Assembly (NCBI RefSeq): GCF_902703175.1
Contig: NZ_CACRYJ010000035.1
Location: 1 to 58,531 of the forward strand
Direction of reading: 5' to 3'
DNA length: 58,531 bases
From: Occultella aeris
GTDB lineage: Bacteria > Actinomycetota > Actinomycetes > Actinomycetales > Beutenbergiaceae
This document shows positions 45,834-54,544 of this stretch, one piece after another. The notes under the pieces are model-generated. The model did no database searches. It was given only the letters and a program-made list of their open reading frames with translations, and was not told the origin of the DNA. Each line of letters begins with the position of its first letter. Within the stretch, counting starts at the first letter, position 1. The position numbers were made by a program, and so were the translations under genes.

Positions 45834-46352
45834 TCACTCCTCGATCACTTCCGATCCAACCGGGCCAGGTCGCCGACGGTGGGGGGCGTCCAACGGTAGC
45901 CGCATCACGAGCGCGTCGGCGCCCTCGGGCTGGTAGTAGCGGCGTCGGACCCCGAGTGGGACGAAGCCGAGCGACGCGTACAGGGCCTGGGCACCCTCGT
46001 CATGCAGGCGTACCTCGAGGAACACGGCCTCGGCCTGGACGGACCGCGCCCGCGCGATCAGCTCGGCGAGCATGAGCCGCGCCAGGCCACGACGGCGGAA
46101 CTGCGGATCCACCCCGATGGTCATGATCGTGCTCTCGGGCGCGAGGGCGATGCCGGCGTAGGCGACCACGCACCGGTCCATGGCCTCGACGACGACGTAG
46201 TGCCGGTCCGACCTGGTCAGCTCGGAGTCGTAGGCCTCGCGCGACCACGCACCGGCGCCGAAGAGGATCGGCTCCAGCTCGATGACCCGGTCCAGATCCG
46301 CCCCGGTCATCGGACGCAGGCCCATGGGTTCCGTCCTGGGCGAATCGGTCAC
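45834..46352 (-). CDS. rimI: ribosomal protein S18-alanine N-acetyltransferase
   Basis: A GNAT enzyme of 172 residues that acetylates the N-terminal Ala of ribosomal protein S18 and possibly other proteins. Features are LRPMTGADLDRVIELEPILF, the AcCoA loop IGVDPQFRRRGLARLML and EVRLHDEGAQALYASLGFVPLGVRRRYYQ. That ending (ALYASLGFxxxGxRxxYY) is characteristic of RimI. Its GTG overlaps the tsaB stop (GTGA), and the tsaB-rimI-tsaD neighbourhood is the classical context. It has a 25-residue C-terminal extension beyond the core domain. Confidence 0.92.
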   Translation of the reverse strand: MTDSPRTEPMGLRPMTGADLDRVIELEPILFGAGAWSREAYDSELTRSDRHYVVVEAMDRCVVAYAGIALAPESTIMTIGVDPQFRRRGLARLMLAELIARARSVQAEAVFLEVRLHDEGAQALYASLGFVPLGVRRRYYQPEGADALVMRLPLDAPHRRRPGPVGSEVIEE

Positions 46353-47074
46353 GATGCCCGTTTGCGGCCGGGCGCGGAGTGGATGTCCGGGCGGCGCAGG
46401 TAGCGAGGTGCCGTGGAGAGGTCGCCGCCCGTGGACAGCCGGGCGATGGTGACCCGGCCGAGGACGATCGGATCGACGACTGCCTCGAGCGCGGCTGGGG
46501 CCGCGGCCGTGGCGAACGAGTCCGGGTACATCGCCGCGCCGCGACCGACCACACCGCCGTCGTCGATCAGATCGGCGAACCTGGCTGCCACTGCCGCCGG
46601 GGTGTCCACACCTGGGCCACCGAGGGTGTGCACGTCGAACGGCGCTCCGTGGTCTGCGCCGTCGGGCAGGGCAGCGTCCCGATAGTGCGCCCAGTAGACC
46701 TCTCGGCGGCGGGCGTCGGTGAGCACCAGCACCTCGGCGGCCGGTCCCGCCCCGAACAACGCCGCGTAGCCGAGCGCGTCCAACGAGCAGACCCCGTGGA
46801 CGCCGATGCCGAGTGCCCGGCCCATCGTCATCGCGGTGACCAGGCCGACCCGCAGCCCGGTGAATGGCGCCGGACCTGTGCCGACGGCGATGCCGGTGAG
46901 ATCCCGGGTGGTGACGCCGGCGGTATGCAGCACGGACTCCACCATCGGCGTCAGGGTCTCGGTGTGCCGCCGGGCGTCGGCGCTGCGTTCGGTGCCGAGC
47001 GGGTCGTCGCCACAGAGCAGCCCGACGGCGGCACCGTCAGAGGTGTCGACGCACAGGATCAGGGGTTCACGCAC
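46349..47074 (-). CDS. tsaB: tRNA threonylcarbamoyladenosine biosynthesis protein TsaB
   Basis: The 241-residue ASKHA-fold partner that binds TsaD and supports t6A formation. It starts PLILCVDTSDGAAVGLL, and the TsaB hallmark GTGPAPFTGLRVGLVTAM is present, as is VLVLTDARRREVYWAHY. I chose GTG 47074, giving standard length; the longer open frame upstream is not conserved in pattern. It lies 40 bp after alr-tsaE and is coupled to rimI. Confidence 0.94.
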   Translation of the reverse strand: MREPLILCVDTSDGAAVGLLCGDDPLGTERSADARRHTETLTPMVESVLHTAGVTTRDLTGIAVGTGPAPFTGLRVGLVTAMTMGRALGIGVHGVCSLDALGYAALFGAGPAAEVLVLTDARRREVYWAHYRDAALPDGADHGAPFDVHTLGGPGVDTPAAVAARFADLIDDGGVVGRGAAMYPDSFATAAAPAALEAVVDPIVLGRVTIARLSTGGDLSTAPRYLRRPDIHSAPGRKRAS

Positions 47075-47114
47075 GGTCCCACTGTAGGAGGCGGACCGCG
47101 GGTGGCCCAGAACG

Positions 47115-48863
47115 TCAGCGGACATCGTCCGAGGCGGCCGCCTGCTCGCCGACCCGCTCGACGGCCACGCCGGTGCCGGCCAGGTCGATCCCGTCCCATC
47201 GTGCGCCGGTTCCGCGCAGCCGGGCGACCCGGCCAGGATCGGGTGCCCCGGGGTCGATCCCGGTTCCGCGCGGCCGATCCAGGCTGACCTCCAGCCGATC
47301 CTCGGAGAGTGACTCGACCACGCCTTCACCCCATTCCACGACGGTCACCGAGTCCGCGAGCGAGGTGTCCAGGTCGAGGGCGTCGACCTCGTCGAGGGAC
47401 TCGAGTCGGTAGGCGTCCACATGCACGAGGTCCGGGCCGCCGATGAGGCTCGGGTGGACCCTGGCGATGATGAACGTGGGCGAGGCGATGGGGCCGCGGA
47501 CCTCGAGGCCTGCGCCGATTCCCCTCGTGAGCGTGGTCTTGCCGGCGCCGAGGTCACCGGTGAGCACCACCAGGTCACCGGCCCGCAGCAGACCGGCCAG
47601 TCGGCGGCCGAGCGCCTCGGTGGCCTCCTGGTCGGGCAGCGCCACCTCGACCGTGGCCGGGACACCACTGACCGCGTTGCCGCCGGGGTCAGTGGCACCA
47701 TCGGGGGAACCGACGTGGATACGCGGGATGCGCGAGCCGATCCGGGTGACGATCTCGTAGTCGATCGTGCCGACGGCGTCGGCCCAGTCGCGCGCAGTCG
47801 GCTCGTTGTGGTCTCCGGCGCCGAACAGCACGGCCCGTTCGCCTGCGGCGAGGCGGGCGCCCTCCGGGCCGAGGTCGAGGACGAACTGGTCCATGCAGAC
47901 GCGCCCTGCGATGGTGTGCCGCCGTCCGGCCACCTGCACGGGGGCGACGTTCGAGCCATGCCTCGGGACGCCGTCGCCGTAGCCGATCGGCACCACCCCG
48001 AGCACCGTGTCCCGGGTGGTGGTGTAGGTGTGGCCGTAGGAGACCCCCTGGCCCGCGGGCGCGGCCTTCACGAGCGCGAGGTCGGCCTCCAGGCGCATCG
48101 CCGGGCGCAGGCCGAGCTCGGTGGCGCTGCGGTGGGTGAACGGGGACAGCCCGTAGATGGACAGTCCCGGGCGGACCAGGTCGTAGTGGGCCTCGGGTAG
48201 GGCGAGCGTGGCCGCCGAGTTCGCGAGGTGGCGCACCTCGAGGCGGGCACCGGCGGCGTCGGCGCGACGCAGGGCCTCGTCGAAGACCTCGATCTGCGCG
48301 TGCACGCCGGGGTGGCCGGGCTCATCGGCACGAGCCAGATGGGACCAGACGCCGACGACCTGCACCTCGCCCCGCTGCTCGGCGGCCAGGGCAGCATGCA
48401 GCAGTTCCGTCCAGGGTTCGAGGAACGAGCCGCCGCGGCCGAGGCCGGTGTCCACCTTCAGGTGCACCCGAGCGGGCCGACCCGCCTCGCGGGCCGCGTC
48501 GATCACCTCGGTCATGGCCCACGGGGCGGGCACGGAGAGGTCGATGCGAGCGCCGATGGCGGCAGCGAACGGCGCACCGGGTGCGTACATCCAGGCGAGC
48601 ACGGGCACCTCATGGCCGGCAGCGCGGAGCGCGAACGCGCCGTCCAGCTGCGCCGTGCCGAGCCAGCCGGCGCCCGCCTCGAGGGCCGCCCCGGCCACCG
48701 GCAGGAGGCCGTGGCCGTAGCCGTCGGCCTTGACCACGGCCATCACGGCGGCCGACGGCGCGGCCTGCGCCAGCCGGCGCACGTTCGCCCGGATCGCGTC
48801 GAGATCGACGATCACCCGGGCCGGGTAGTACCCGCTGCCCGCATCGCCGGGAGGCACGTTCAC
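47115..48863 (-). CDS. alr-tsaE: alanine racemase fused to TsaE
   Basis: A bifunctional protein of about 582 residues. The N-terminal part (about 1-385) is alanine racemase: PLP Lys in VVKADGYGHG, catalytic Tyr in SYGHTYTT, ending TIDYEIVTRIGSRIPR. It makes D-Ala for peptidoglycan. The C-terminal part (about 400-582) is TsaE, the ATPase that resets the TsaB-TsaD complex: VVLTGDLGAGKTTLTRG is the P-loop and SPTFIIARVHP follows. The start GTG 48863 is supported by GGTGGA 7 nt upstream and by a duplicated copy of this junction near 50565 in which the same position is ATG; GTG 48875 is the alternative. It follows nnrD closely. Confidence 0.93.
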   Translation of the reverse strand: MNVPPGDAGSGYYPARVIVDLDAIRANVRRLAQAAPSAAVMAVVKADGYGHGLLPVAGAALEAGAGWLGTAQLDGAFALRAAGHEVPVLAWMYAPGAPFAAAIGARIDLSVPAPWAMTEVIDAAREAGRPARVHLKVDTGLGRGGSFLEPWTELLHAALAAEQRGEVQVVGVWSHLARADEPGHPGVHAQIEVFDEALRRADAAGARLEVRHLANSAATLALPEAHYDLVRPGLSIYGLSPFTHRSATELGLRPAMRLEADLALVKAAPAGQGVSYGHTYTTTRDTVLGVVPIGYGDGVPRHGSNVAPVQVAGRRHTIAGRVCMDQFVLDLGPEGARLAAGERAVLFGAGDHNEPTARDWADAVGTIDYEIVTRIGSRIPRIHVGSPDGATDPGGNAVSGVPATVEVALPDQEATEALGRRLAGLLRAGDLVVLTGDLGAGKTTLTRGIGAGLEVRGPIASPTFIIARVHPSLIGGPDLVHVDAYRLESLDEVDALDLDTSLADSVTVVEWGEGVVESLSEDRLEVSLDRPRGTGIDPGAPDPGRVARLRGTGARWDGIDLAGTGVAVERVGEQAAASDDVR

Positions 48864-48870
48864 TCCAGAT

Positions 48871-48909
48871 TCCACCGGCTCAGTGTGCCAGGATTCCGCG
48901 GACGACCTC
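48871..48909 (-). repeat. 39-bp repeat at nnrD 3' end, copy A
   Basis: This stretch spans the last codons of nnrD (RGILAH, stop) and the alr ribosome-binding site. It matches 50575-50613 in the same orientation at 36 of 39 positions, 1704 bp away, so nnrD is bracketed by direct repeats. Confidence 0.85.
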
Positions 48910-50496
48910 GGGCACGGCCGCCGCGATGTCCGAGGCCGTGATCGGGGCGCCCGGGTCCCGGTCGTCGAGAGGACCCCGACCGGTCGCCGAGACCGGGTCA
49001 CCAACCGGGCTCGGACCTCCCTCCGAACCACGCCGGTTCCGGGCGGCCCACACCCCGGCACGCCCGTGCACCAGGGCGGCGGCAGCCGCCAGTTCGCCGG
49101 CCGGGGCATCGGAGCCCGCCAGCAGCGCGCCGAGGATGCCGGCGAGGACGTCCCCGGACCCTGCGGTAGCCAGCCAGCCGGTACCGTCGGACTGGCTGAA
49201 CACCGTGCCGCCGGGCTGCGCCACCACGGTGACTGCACCCTTGAGCAGCACCGTCGCCCCGGTGAGTTCGGTGGCCCGCTGCGCCCACCGGGCCGGATCC
49301 GCCTCGATCGTGGACCGCTCGACCGGGTCGCCGCCGCGCGTCGTCAGGAGCCGGGCGAGCTCGCCCGCGTGCGGGGTGAGCACGACCCGGCGGCCGGCGA
49401 GCGCCGTCGGGTCCGTCGGGAGCCAGTCCAGTCCCCCGGCGTCCACGACCAGGGCGACCTCGGAGTCCACCAGGGCCCGGCCGGCGGACTCCGGGACGGG
49501 CGCGCCGACGGCGATCCCGGGGCCGAGGACCATGGCCTGGACCCGGCCGGCCGCGGTGACCACCTCGGGGTGCCTGGCCAGCACCATCCGGGCCGCGCCC
49601 TCGGGGCCCAGATAACGGACCATCCCGCAGCCGGTCCGCAGGGCACCGCTGCTGGCGAGCACCGCGGCCCCGGGATACGCATCCGAACCAGCCAGCAGCC
49701 CGACCACGCCCCGGGTGTACTTGTGGTCGGCCGGACCGGGCACCGGCCACAGATCGGCGACGTCCACCCCGAGCAGCCGGCGCACCGGTGCCGGCCGGGC
49801 GGCGAGGGCCTCGGCCAGGCCAAGGTCGACGAGTTCGACCCGGCCCGCGCGGGCCGCGGCGGGCGGCAGCAGCAGCGCGGGCTTGAGCCCGATCATCGTG
49901 ACCGTGACGTCGGCCCGGACCGCCTCGCCCGGCACCGCGCCGACGTCGGACTCGAGGCCGCTCGGCACGTCGATGGCCACGACGAGCGGATCGAGGATCG
50001 ACCGCTCGCGGCGCTCGTTCAGGGCCGCGACGAGAGCGCCCGACACCCCGCGCAGGCCACCGGTCAGCCCGATCCCGGCGATGGCGTCGATCCAGATGTC
50101 CGCGTCATCCGCGACGGCGAGCACGGGCGCGAGACCGGGCGCCGGCATGCCGGTGTGGCCCTGGGCGCCGTCCCCGGACACGGGAAGGAGCCGCACCCCG
50201 GCCCGCCGCGCGGCGGCGAGCCCTTCGGGATGCACCCGCTCGCGCAGCAGCGCGGCGGTGACGACGAGCCCACGGCGGGCGAGGTGGGCTGCCGCGAACA
50301 GCCCGTCGCCGCCGTTGTTCCCGCCTCCGGCGAGGACCAGGGCGCGGGCACCGACCAGAGCGAGACCACGCCGTCGGGCCTCGGCGACGACCGCGGCCGC
50401 GACCGCGTAGGCGGCCCGTTCCATGAGGGGTTCGCCTGCCGCGAGGGCCGGAGCCTCGGCGGCCCGGATCGCCTCGGCCGGGTACGCGTGCCTCAT
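48880..50496 (-). CDS. nnrD: bifunctional NAD(P)H-hydrate epimerase/ADP-dependent dehydratase
   Basis: Repairs NADHX and NADPHX, the hydrated, inactive forms of the reduced cofactors. The 538-residue protein has an N-terminal YjeF_N epimerase domain (residues 1-215; LVLAGGGNNGGDGLFAAAHL). A C-terminal ribokinase-like dehydratase domain follows (about 220-538; GVVGLLAGSDAYPGAA, LTPHAGELARLL, the ADP-site AGSGDVLAGILGALLA). Dual-domain architecture is standard. The start ATG 50496 overlaps a 24-codon ORF. The acpS-nnrD-alr order is common in actinobacteria, but here a GNAT gene and a remnant of an nnrD end intervene. Confidence 0.95.
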   Translation of the reverse strand: MRHAYPAEAIRAAEAPALAAGEPLMERAAYAVAAAVVAEARRRGLALVGARALVLAGGGNNGGDGLFAAAHLARRGLVVTAALLRERVHPEGLAAARRAGVRLLPVSGDGAQGHTGMPAPGLAPVLAVADDADIWIDAIAGIGLTGGLRGVSGALVAALNERRERSILDPLVVAIDVPSGLESDVGAVPGEAVRADVTVTMIGLKPALLLPPAAARAGRVELVDLGLAEALAARPAPVRRLLGVDVADLWPVPGPADHKYTRGVVGLLAGSDAYPGAAVLASSGALRTGCGMVRYLGPEGAARMVLARHPEVVTAAGRVQAMVLGPGIAVGAPVPESAGRALVDSEVALVVDAGGLDWLPTDPTALAGRRVVLTPHAGELARLLTTRGGDPVERSTIEADPARWAQRATELTGATVLLKGAVTVVAQPGGTVFSQSDGTGWLATAGSGDVLAGILGALLAGSDAPAGELAAAAALVHGRAGVWAARNRRGSEGGPSPVGDPVSATGRGPLDDRDPGAPITASDIAAAVPEVVRGILAH

Positions 50497-50567
50497 CGCC
50501 GGGCCACCACCGTCAGGTGCAGCGCCGTGTCGCAGCCGGTGCCTGCGGGGCGGGCCGGGCCGTTCAT
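50493..50567 (-). CDS. 24-codon ORF overlapping nnrD, resembling the alr N-terminus (possible relic)
   Basis: ATG 50567 has GGTGGA exactly 7 nt upstream, the same arrangement as the alr start at 48863, and ends with TGA overlapping the nnrD ATG (ATGA). The first half (MNGPARPAGTG) aligns loosely with the alr N-terminus (VNVPPGDAGSG). It looks like the start of a duplicated alr-like gene that has been cut short, and may now serve only as a translated leader for nnrD. Expression is unproven. Confidence 0.35.
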   Translation of the reverse strand: MNGPARPAGTGCDTALHLTVVARR

Positions 50568-50583
50568 GGCTGGATCCACCGTC

Positions 50584-50625
50584 TCAGTGTGCCAGGATTC
50601 CGCGGTCGTCCTCTGGCGGTGCCAC
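50584..50625 (-). pseudogene. relic of a second nnrD 3' end
   Basis: Read on the minus strand, the 13 codons before a TGA at 50584-50586 end in PEDDRGILAH, matching the true nnrD end PEVVRGILAH. At DNA level 50575-50613 equals 48871-48909 at 36 of 39 positions. Upstream the frame is closed and similarity fades, so only the tail of a former copy remains. The rest of the 200-bp gap up to the GNAT stop holds a short GACGCC/GGCGTC inverted repeat (50668-50694) and no gene. Confidence 0.6.
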
Positions 50626-50698
50626 CCCTCATGCCCGACGGCGGGGCGGAGCCCCCTTGAGTGGGTCGACGCCCCCTGGGCTCAACGTGGCGTCTCGT

Positions 50699-51265
50699 TC
50701 AGAGGGAGCGCTGCAGCAGCATCGTGCTCACACTGTGGCCGTGCTTGACCCCGACGTCGCGCAGCACGCCGACCACCTCGAAGCCGAGGCGTTGGTGCAG
50801 GGGCAATGAACCGGCTGCGGCGGGGTCGTCGGCGACCACGGCGATCACCTGCCGCACGCCGGCGAGTGAGCAGGCGTCGAGCAATGCGGACAGGAGCCGG
50901 GTCCCGACCCCGCGACCCTGGGCATCGGGAGCGATATAGATCGTGTCCTCGACCGTGTACCGGTAGGAGTCCTTCGGCCGCCAGGGCGTGGCGTAGGCGT
51001 ACCCGACGACCGTGCCGGCATCCTCGGCCACGAGGAACGGCAGGCCTCGGGCCGCGAGGTCCGCGAGGCGCGCTGCCCACGCATCGGGCGACGGCGGGTC
51101 CTCGTCGAATGTCACGGCGGTACCGGTCACATACGGCTCGAGGATCGCCGCGGCGGCGGGCAGGTCATCTCGCGTCGCGACGCGGATCGTGGGGCGGGCA
51201 GCCGGCCGGCCGGGACGCGGATCAGGTACCGACGCGGGGTCCGGGCCAGATGGCGGGGCCGTCAT
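50699..51265 (-). CDS. GNAT N-acetyltransferase, phosphinothricin acetyltransferase-like
   Basis: A 188-residue GNAT with a 25-residue Pro-rich leader. The core resembles Pat/YncA/MddA enzymes, which acetylate phosphinothricin, methionine sulfoximine or related amino acids. Signatures are [54 protein letters not shown], the AcCoA loop [11 protein letters not shown] and [21 protein letters not shown]. The start ATG 51265 overlaps the acpS stop (ATGA). Its place between acpS and nnrD is unusual and may stem from the rearrangement that left the nnrD relic just downstream. Confidence 0.9.
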   Translation of the reverse strand: MTAPPSGPDPASVPDPRPGRPAARPTIRVATRDDLPAAAAILEPYVTGTAVTFDEDPPSPDAWAARLADLAARGLPFLVAEDAGTVVGYAYATPWRPKDSYRYTVEDTIYIAPDAQGRGVGTRLLSALLDACSLAGVRQVIAVVADDPAAAGSLPLHQRLGFEVVGVLRDVGVKHGHSVSTMLLQRSL

Positions 51266-51612
51266 CGTTCGGCGACCGCCACCGCCGACGCGATGCCGGC
51301 GTCGTGGGAGATCGACAGGTGCCAGGAGGTGATGCCCAGTCGGTCCGCGACGGCCGCGACGGATCCGGTCAGGTCGACGACCGGGGGGCCGCCGCTGACC
51401 CGGTGCACGGTGGCGTCCTGCCAGCTCATGCCGCCGGGGGCGCCGAGGGCCTTGGCGATCGCCTCCTTGGCCGCGAAGCGGGCTGCGAGCGAGGCGGGCG
51501 GGAGGTCGCGTTCGGCCGGTGTGAACAGTCGCTCGCGCAACCGCGGCGTGCGTTCGATGGTGGCGAGGAAGCGGGCCACGTCCACCACGTCGATGCCCAC
51601 GCCGACGATCAC
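51262..51612 (-). CDS. acpS: holo-[acyl-carrier-protein] synthase
   Basis: Attaches the 4'-phosphopantetheine of CoA to acyl carrier protein. The 116-residue trimeric-type enzyme has the two family motifs: [12 protein letters not shown] near the N-terminus (Mg-binding Asp) and [13 protein letters not shown] in the middle (Mg-binding Glu), then [12 protein letters not shown] at the end. The start is GTG 51612, 8 bp after the glmS stop. It is co-transcribed with glmS and overlaps the GNAT gene. Confidence 0.96.
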   Translation of the reverse strand: MIVGVGIDVVDVARFLATIERTPRLRERLFTPAERDLPPASLAARFAAKEAIAKALGAPGGMSWQDATVHRVSGGPPVVDLTGSVAAVADRLGITSWHLSISHDAGIASAVAVAER

Positions 51613-51620
51613 CGCGTCCC

Positions 51621-53480
51621 CTACTCCACCGTGACGGACTTGGCCAGGTTCCGGGGCTGGTCGACGTCGAGGCCCTTCGCTGTGGCCAGCGCGGCCGCGA
51701 AGATCTGCAGCGGGACCACCGAGACGAGGGGGGCGAGCAGCGTGGGGGTCTGCGGGATCCGAAAGATCTCGTCCGCGTACGGGACGACCGCCTCGTCGCC
51801 GTCCTCGGCGATCACCATGGTGTGCGCGCCGCGGGCGCGGATCTCCTGGATATTGGAGATGACCTTGGCGTGCAGCGCGTCCCGGCCCCGCGGGGACGGG
51901 ACGATCACGAACACCGGCTGACCCTCCTCGACCAGGGCGATCGGGCCGTGCTTGAGCTCACCGGCCGCGAATCCCTCGGCGTGGATGTACGCGAGCTCCT
52001 TGAGCTTCAGCGCACCCTCGAGGGCGACCGGGAATCCGACGTGCCTGCCGAGGAAGAGTACGGTCGGCTCGTCCTTCATGCTCCGCGCCACGGCGCGGAC
52101 ATGCTCCTCGTTGTCCACGACGCGCTGGATCTTCTCCGGCATCGCGCGCAACTGGGCCAGGTCCTCGGCGATCTCGTCCGCGAACTTGTTGCCGCGCAGC
52201 TGGGCGAGGTAGAGCCCGAGCAGGTAGCAGGCGGTGATCTGCGCGAGGAACGCCTTGGTGGACGCCACGGCGATCTCGGGGCCGGCATGCGTGTACAGCA
52301 CCGCATCGGACTCCCGCGCGATCGTGGAGCCGTGGGTGTTGACGATGGCCAGCACCTTGGCCCCCTGTTCGCGGGCGTGCCGGACCGCCATGATCGTGTC
52401 CATCGTCTCCCCGGACTGGGAGACGGCGACCACCAGCGTCTTCTCGCTCACGACCGGGTCGCGGTAGCGGAACTCGTGCGCGAGTTCGACCTCGACGGGG
52501 ATCCGGCACCAATGCTCGATCGCGTACTTCGCCACGTGGCCGGCGTAGGCGGCGGTGCCGCACGCGATCACGACGATCTTGTCGACGGTGCGCAGAACGG
52601 ACTCGCGGATGCGCATCTCATCGAGCTGGAGCCTGCCATCGGTACCGGCACGGCCGAGGAGCGTATCGGCGACCGCCTGTGGCTGGTCGTGGATCTCCTT
52701 GTCCATGAACGTCGCGAAGCCGCCCTTGACGGCCGCCTCCGCATCCCAGTCCACGGTGTACCGGCGTGCCTCGACGGCGTTGCCCGCGGTGTCGATGACG
52801 CGGACCTGGTCGGCGGTGATCGTGACGATCTGGTCCTGGCCCATCTCCATCGCCTCGCGGGTGGAGGAGATGAACGCCGAGACGTCGCTGCCGAGGAAGT
52901 TCTCGCCCTCACCGAGCCCGATGACGAGCGGCGAGTTGCGGCGGGCGCCGACGACCGTGTCCGGCTCGTCCGCGTGGGTGGCCAGCAGCGTGAAGGCACC
53001 CTCCAGCCGGCCGACGGTCAGCCGCATCGCCTCGGTGAGGTTCTGGGTCTCGTCGTGGTGGCGCGCGAGGAGGTGGGCCACCACCTCCGTGTCGGTCTCT
53101 GACAGGAACTCGACGCCCGTCTGACTCAGCTCGGCCTTGAGCTGGGCGAAGTTCTCGATGATGCCGTTGTGGATCAGCGCCAGCCTGCCCCCGCCGGCCA
53201 GGTGCGGGTGAGCGTTGACGTCCGTGGGCCCACCGTGGGTGGCCCACCGGGTGTGCCCGATGGCCGCGGTTCCCGCGGGCAGGTCGCGACGCTCGAGCTC
53301 GGCGAGCAGATTCGCGAGCTTTCCGGCCTTCTTCGCCGAGACCATGCCCTCCGGAGTCGTCACGGCGACACCGGCCGAGTCGTAGCCCCGGTACTCGAGG
53401 CGACGCAGCCCTTCGACGACGACTTCGAGCGGCCGCGGACTTGCCGAGGCGGGGCCCACGTATCCGACGATTCCACACAT
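51621..53480 (-). CDS. glmS: glutamine-fructose-6-phosphate aminotransferase (isomerising)
   Basis: Makes glucosamine 6-phosphate from fructose 6-phosphate and glutamine, the entry to peptidoglycan amino sugars. The 619-residue protein starts MCGIVGYVG, exposing the N-terminal nucleophile Cys2 of the class II amidotransferase domain (residues 1-230; [18 protein letters not shown]). Two SIS sugar-isomerase domains follow ([48 protein letters not shown]), ending LAKSVTVE. The ATG at 53480 is fixed by Cys2. TACTCT lies 7 nt upstream and may give a leaderless mRNA. It heads the long minus-strand run down to the NagZ-like gene and is divergent from coaA. Confidence 0.97.
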   Translation of the reverse strand: MCGIVGYVGPASASPRPLEVVVEGLRRLEYRGYDSAGVAVTTPEGMVSAKKAGKLANLLAELERRDLPAGTAAIGHTRWATHGGPTDVNAHPHLAGGGRLALIHNGIIENFAQLKAELSQTGVEFLSETDTEVVAHLLARHHDETQNLTEAMRLTVGRLEGAFTLLATHADEPDTVVGARRNSPLVIGLGEGENFLGSDVSAFISSTREAMEMGQDQIVTITADQVRVIDTAGNAVEARRYTVDWDAEAAVKGGFATFMDKEIHDQPQAVADTLLGRAGTDGRLQLDEMRIRESVLRTVDKIVVIACGTAAYAGHVAKYAIEHWCRIPVEVELAHEFRYRDPVVSEKTLVVAVSQSGETMDTIMAVRHAREQGAKVLAIVNTHGSTIARESDAVLYTHAGPEIAVASTKAFLAQITACYLLGLYLAQLRGNKFADEIAEDLAQLRAMPEKIQRVVDNEEHVRAVARSMKDEPTVLFLGRHVGFPVALEGALKLKELAYIHAEGFAAGELKHGPIALVEEGQPVFVIVPSPRGRDALHAKVISNIQEIRARGAHTMVIAEDGDEAVVPYADEIFRIPQTPTLLAPLVSVVPLQIFAAALATAKGLDVDQPRNLAKSVTVE

Positions 53481-53558
53481 GTGGACCAGAGTATCCGCCG
53501 CTGGGCCCGTTCCCGGCTCGTCCCGTGTGCGGCGTGGATCACGGTGGGGTGGGAGAGT

Positions 53559-54542
53559 ATGGGCGTGGTCCTTCCCGACGTCACACGGTTCCAGCCGTTG
53601 CCGAGCGCCTCCGGTTCTCCGTTCGTGGAGTTCGACCGAGCCGCCTGGAGCCGGCTGTCCGCCTCCACACCACTGCCCCTGACCGCGGCCGACATCGAGA
53701 ACCTCCGCGGGCTCGGTGACCCGATCGACCTGGCCGAGGTCGACACCGGGTACCGCCCGCTGTCCCGGCTCCTCACCCTGTACGTGGCCGCCTCCCAGCG
53801 GCTGCGTGCCACCACATCCACGTTCCTCGGTGAGCCCGCCCACCGCACCCCGTTCGTGATCGGGGTCGCCGGTTCCGTCGCCGTCGGCAAGTCCACGGCG
53901 GCCCGCGTCCTGCGTGAGATGTTGCGCCGCTGGCCGGAGACGCCGCGCGTGGAACTCGTCACGACCGACGGCTTCCTGTACCCGAACGCCGAGCTCGAAC
54001 GCCGCGGCCTGATGGAGCGCAAGGGCTTCCCGGAGTCCTACGACCGGCGCGGGCTCCTGGACTTCCTCATCGAGGTGAAGGCCGGGACCGAACAGGTCAC
54101 CGCTCCCGTCTACGACCACGTGCGCTATGACATCGTGCAGGACCGCCGCGTGGTGGTGCGGAGCCCCGAGGTGCTGATCGTCGAGGGGCTGAACGTGCTC
54201 GCGCCGGCCCGGGTCAGTGCCGACGGTGAGTCGTCGCTCGCCGTCAGTGACTTCTTCGACTTCTCCATCTACATCGACGCGGCCACCGAGGACATCCGCC
54301 GGTGGTACGTCGAGCGCTTCCTGGACCTGCGGCAGACGTCCTTCTCGAACCCGGACTCCTACTTCCACCGGTACGCCGACCTCGACGACGACCAGGCACG
54401 TCGGCGGGCCGGACAGATCTGGGAGGCCATCAACGGTCCGAACCTGGTCGAGAACGTCCTGCCAACGCGCGGCCGCGCGACCCTGGTGCTGAGCAAGGAC
54501 GCGGACCACCGGCTGAGCCGGTTCCGGCTGCGGAAGATCTAG
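53559..54542 (+). CDS. coaA: pantothenate kinase type I
   Basis: Phosphorylates pantothenate, the first and regulated step of CoA synthesis. The 327-residue P-loop protein has [20 protein letters not shown] (Walker A), [21 protein letters not shown], and the end [24 protein letters not shown], all typical of CoaA. ATG 53559 follows GGGAGAG closely. It is divergent from glmS by 78 bp, and the carboxylesterase ATG begins 2 bp after its TAG. Type I enzymes are usually feedback inhibited by CoA. Confidence 0.97.
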   Translation: MGVVLPDVTRFQPLPSASGSPFVEFDRAAWSRLSASTPLPLTAADIENLRGLGDPIDLAEVDTGYRPLSRLLTLYVAASQRLRATTSTFLGEPAHRTPFVIGVAGSVAVGKSTAARVLREMLRRWPETPRVELVTTDGFLYPNAELERRGLMERKGFPESYDRRGLLDFLIEVKAGTEQVTAPVYDHVRYDIVQDRRVVVRSPEVLIVEGLNVLAPARVSADGESSLAVSDFFDFSIYIDAATEDIRRWYVERFLDLRQTSFSNPDSYFHRYADLDDDQARRRAGQIWEAINGPNLVENVLPTRGRATLVLSKDADHRLSRFRLRKI

Positions 54543-54544
54543 GC

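Noticed and set aside
50497-50698. Similarity of CTCAACGTGRCGT at 50681 and at 56809 as a possible dispersed repeat
   Set aside because: Only about 13 bp match and the flanks differ, which can occur by chance in high-GC DNA.
53480-53559. glmS ribozyme upstream of glmS
   Set aside because: The divergent gap to coaA is only 78 bp and shows none of the conserved core; the ribozyme is known from Firmicutes.
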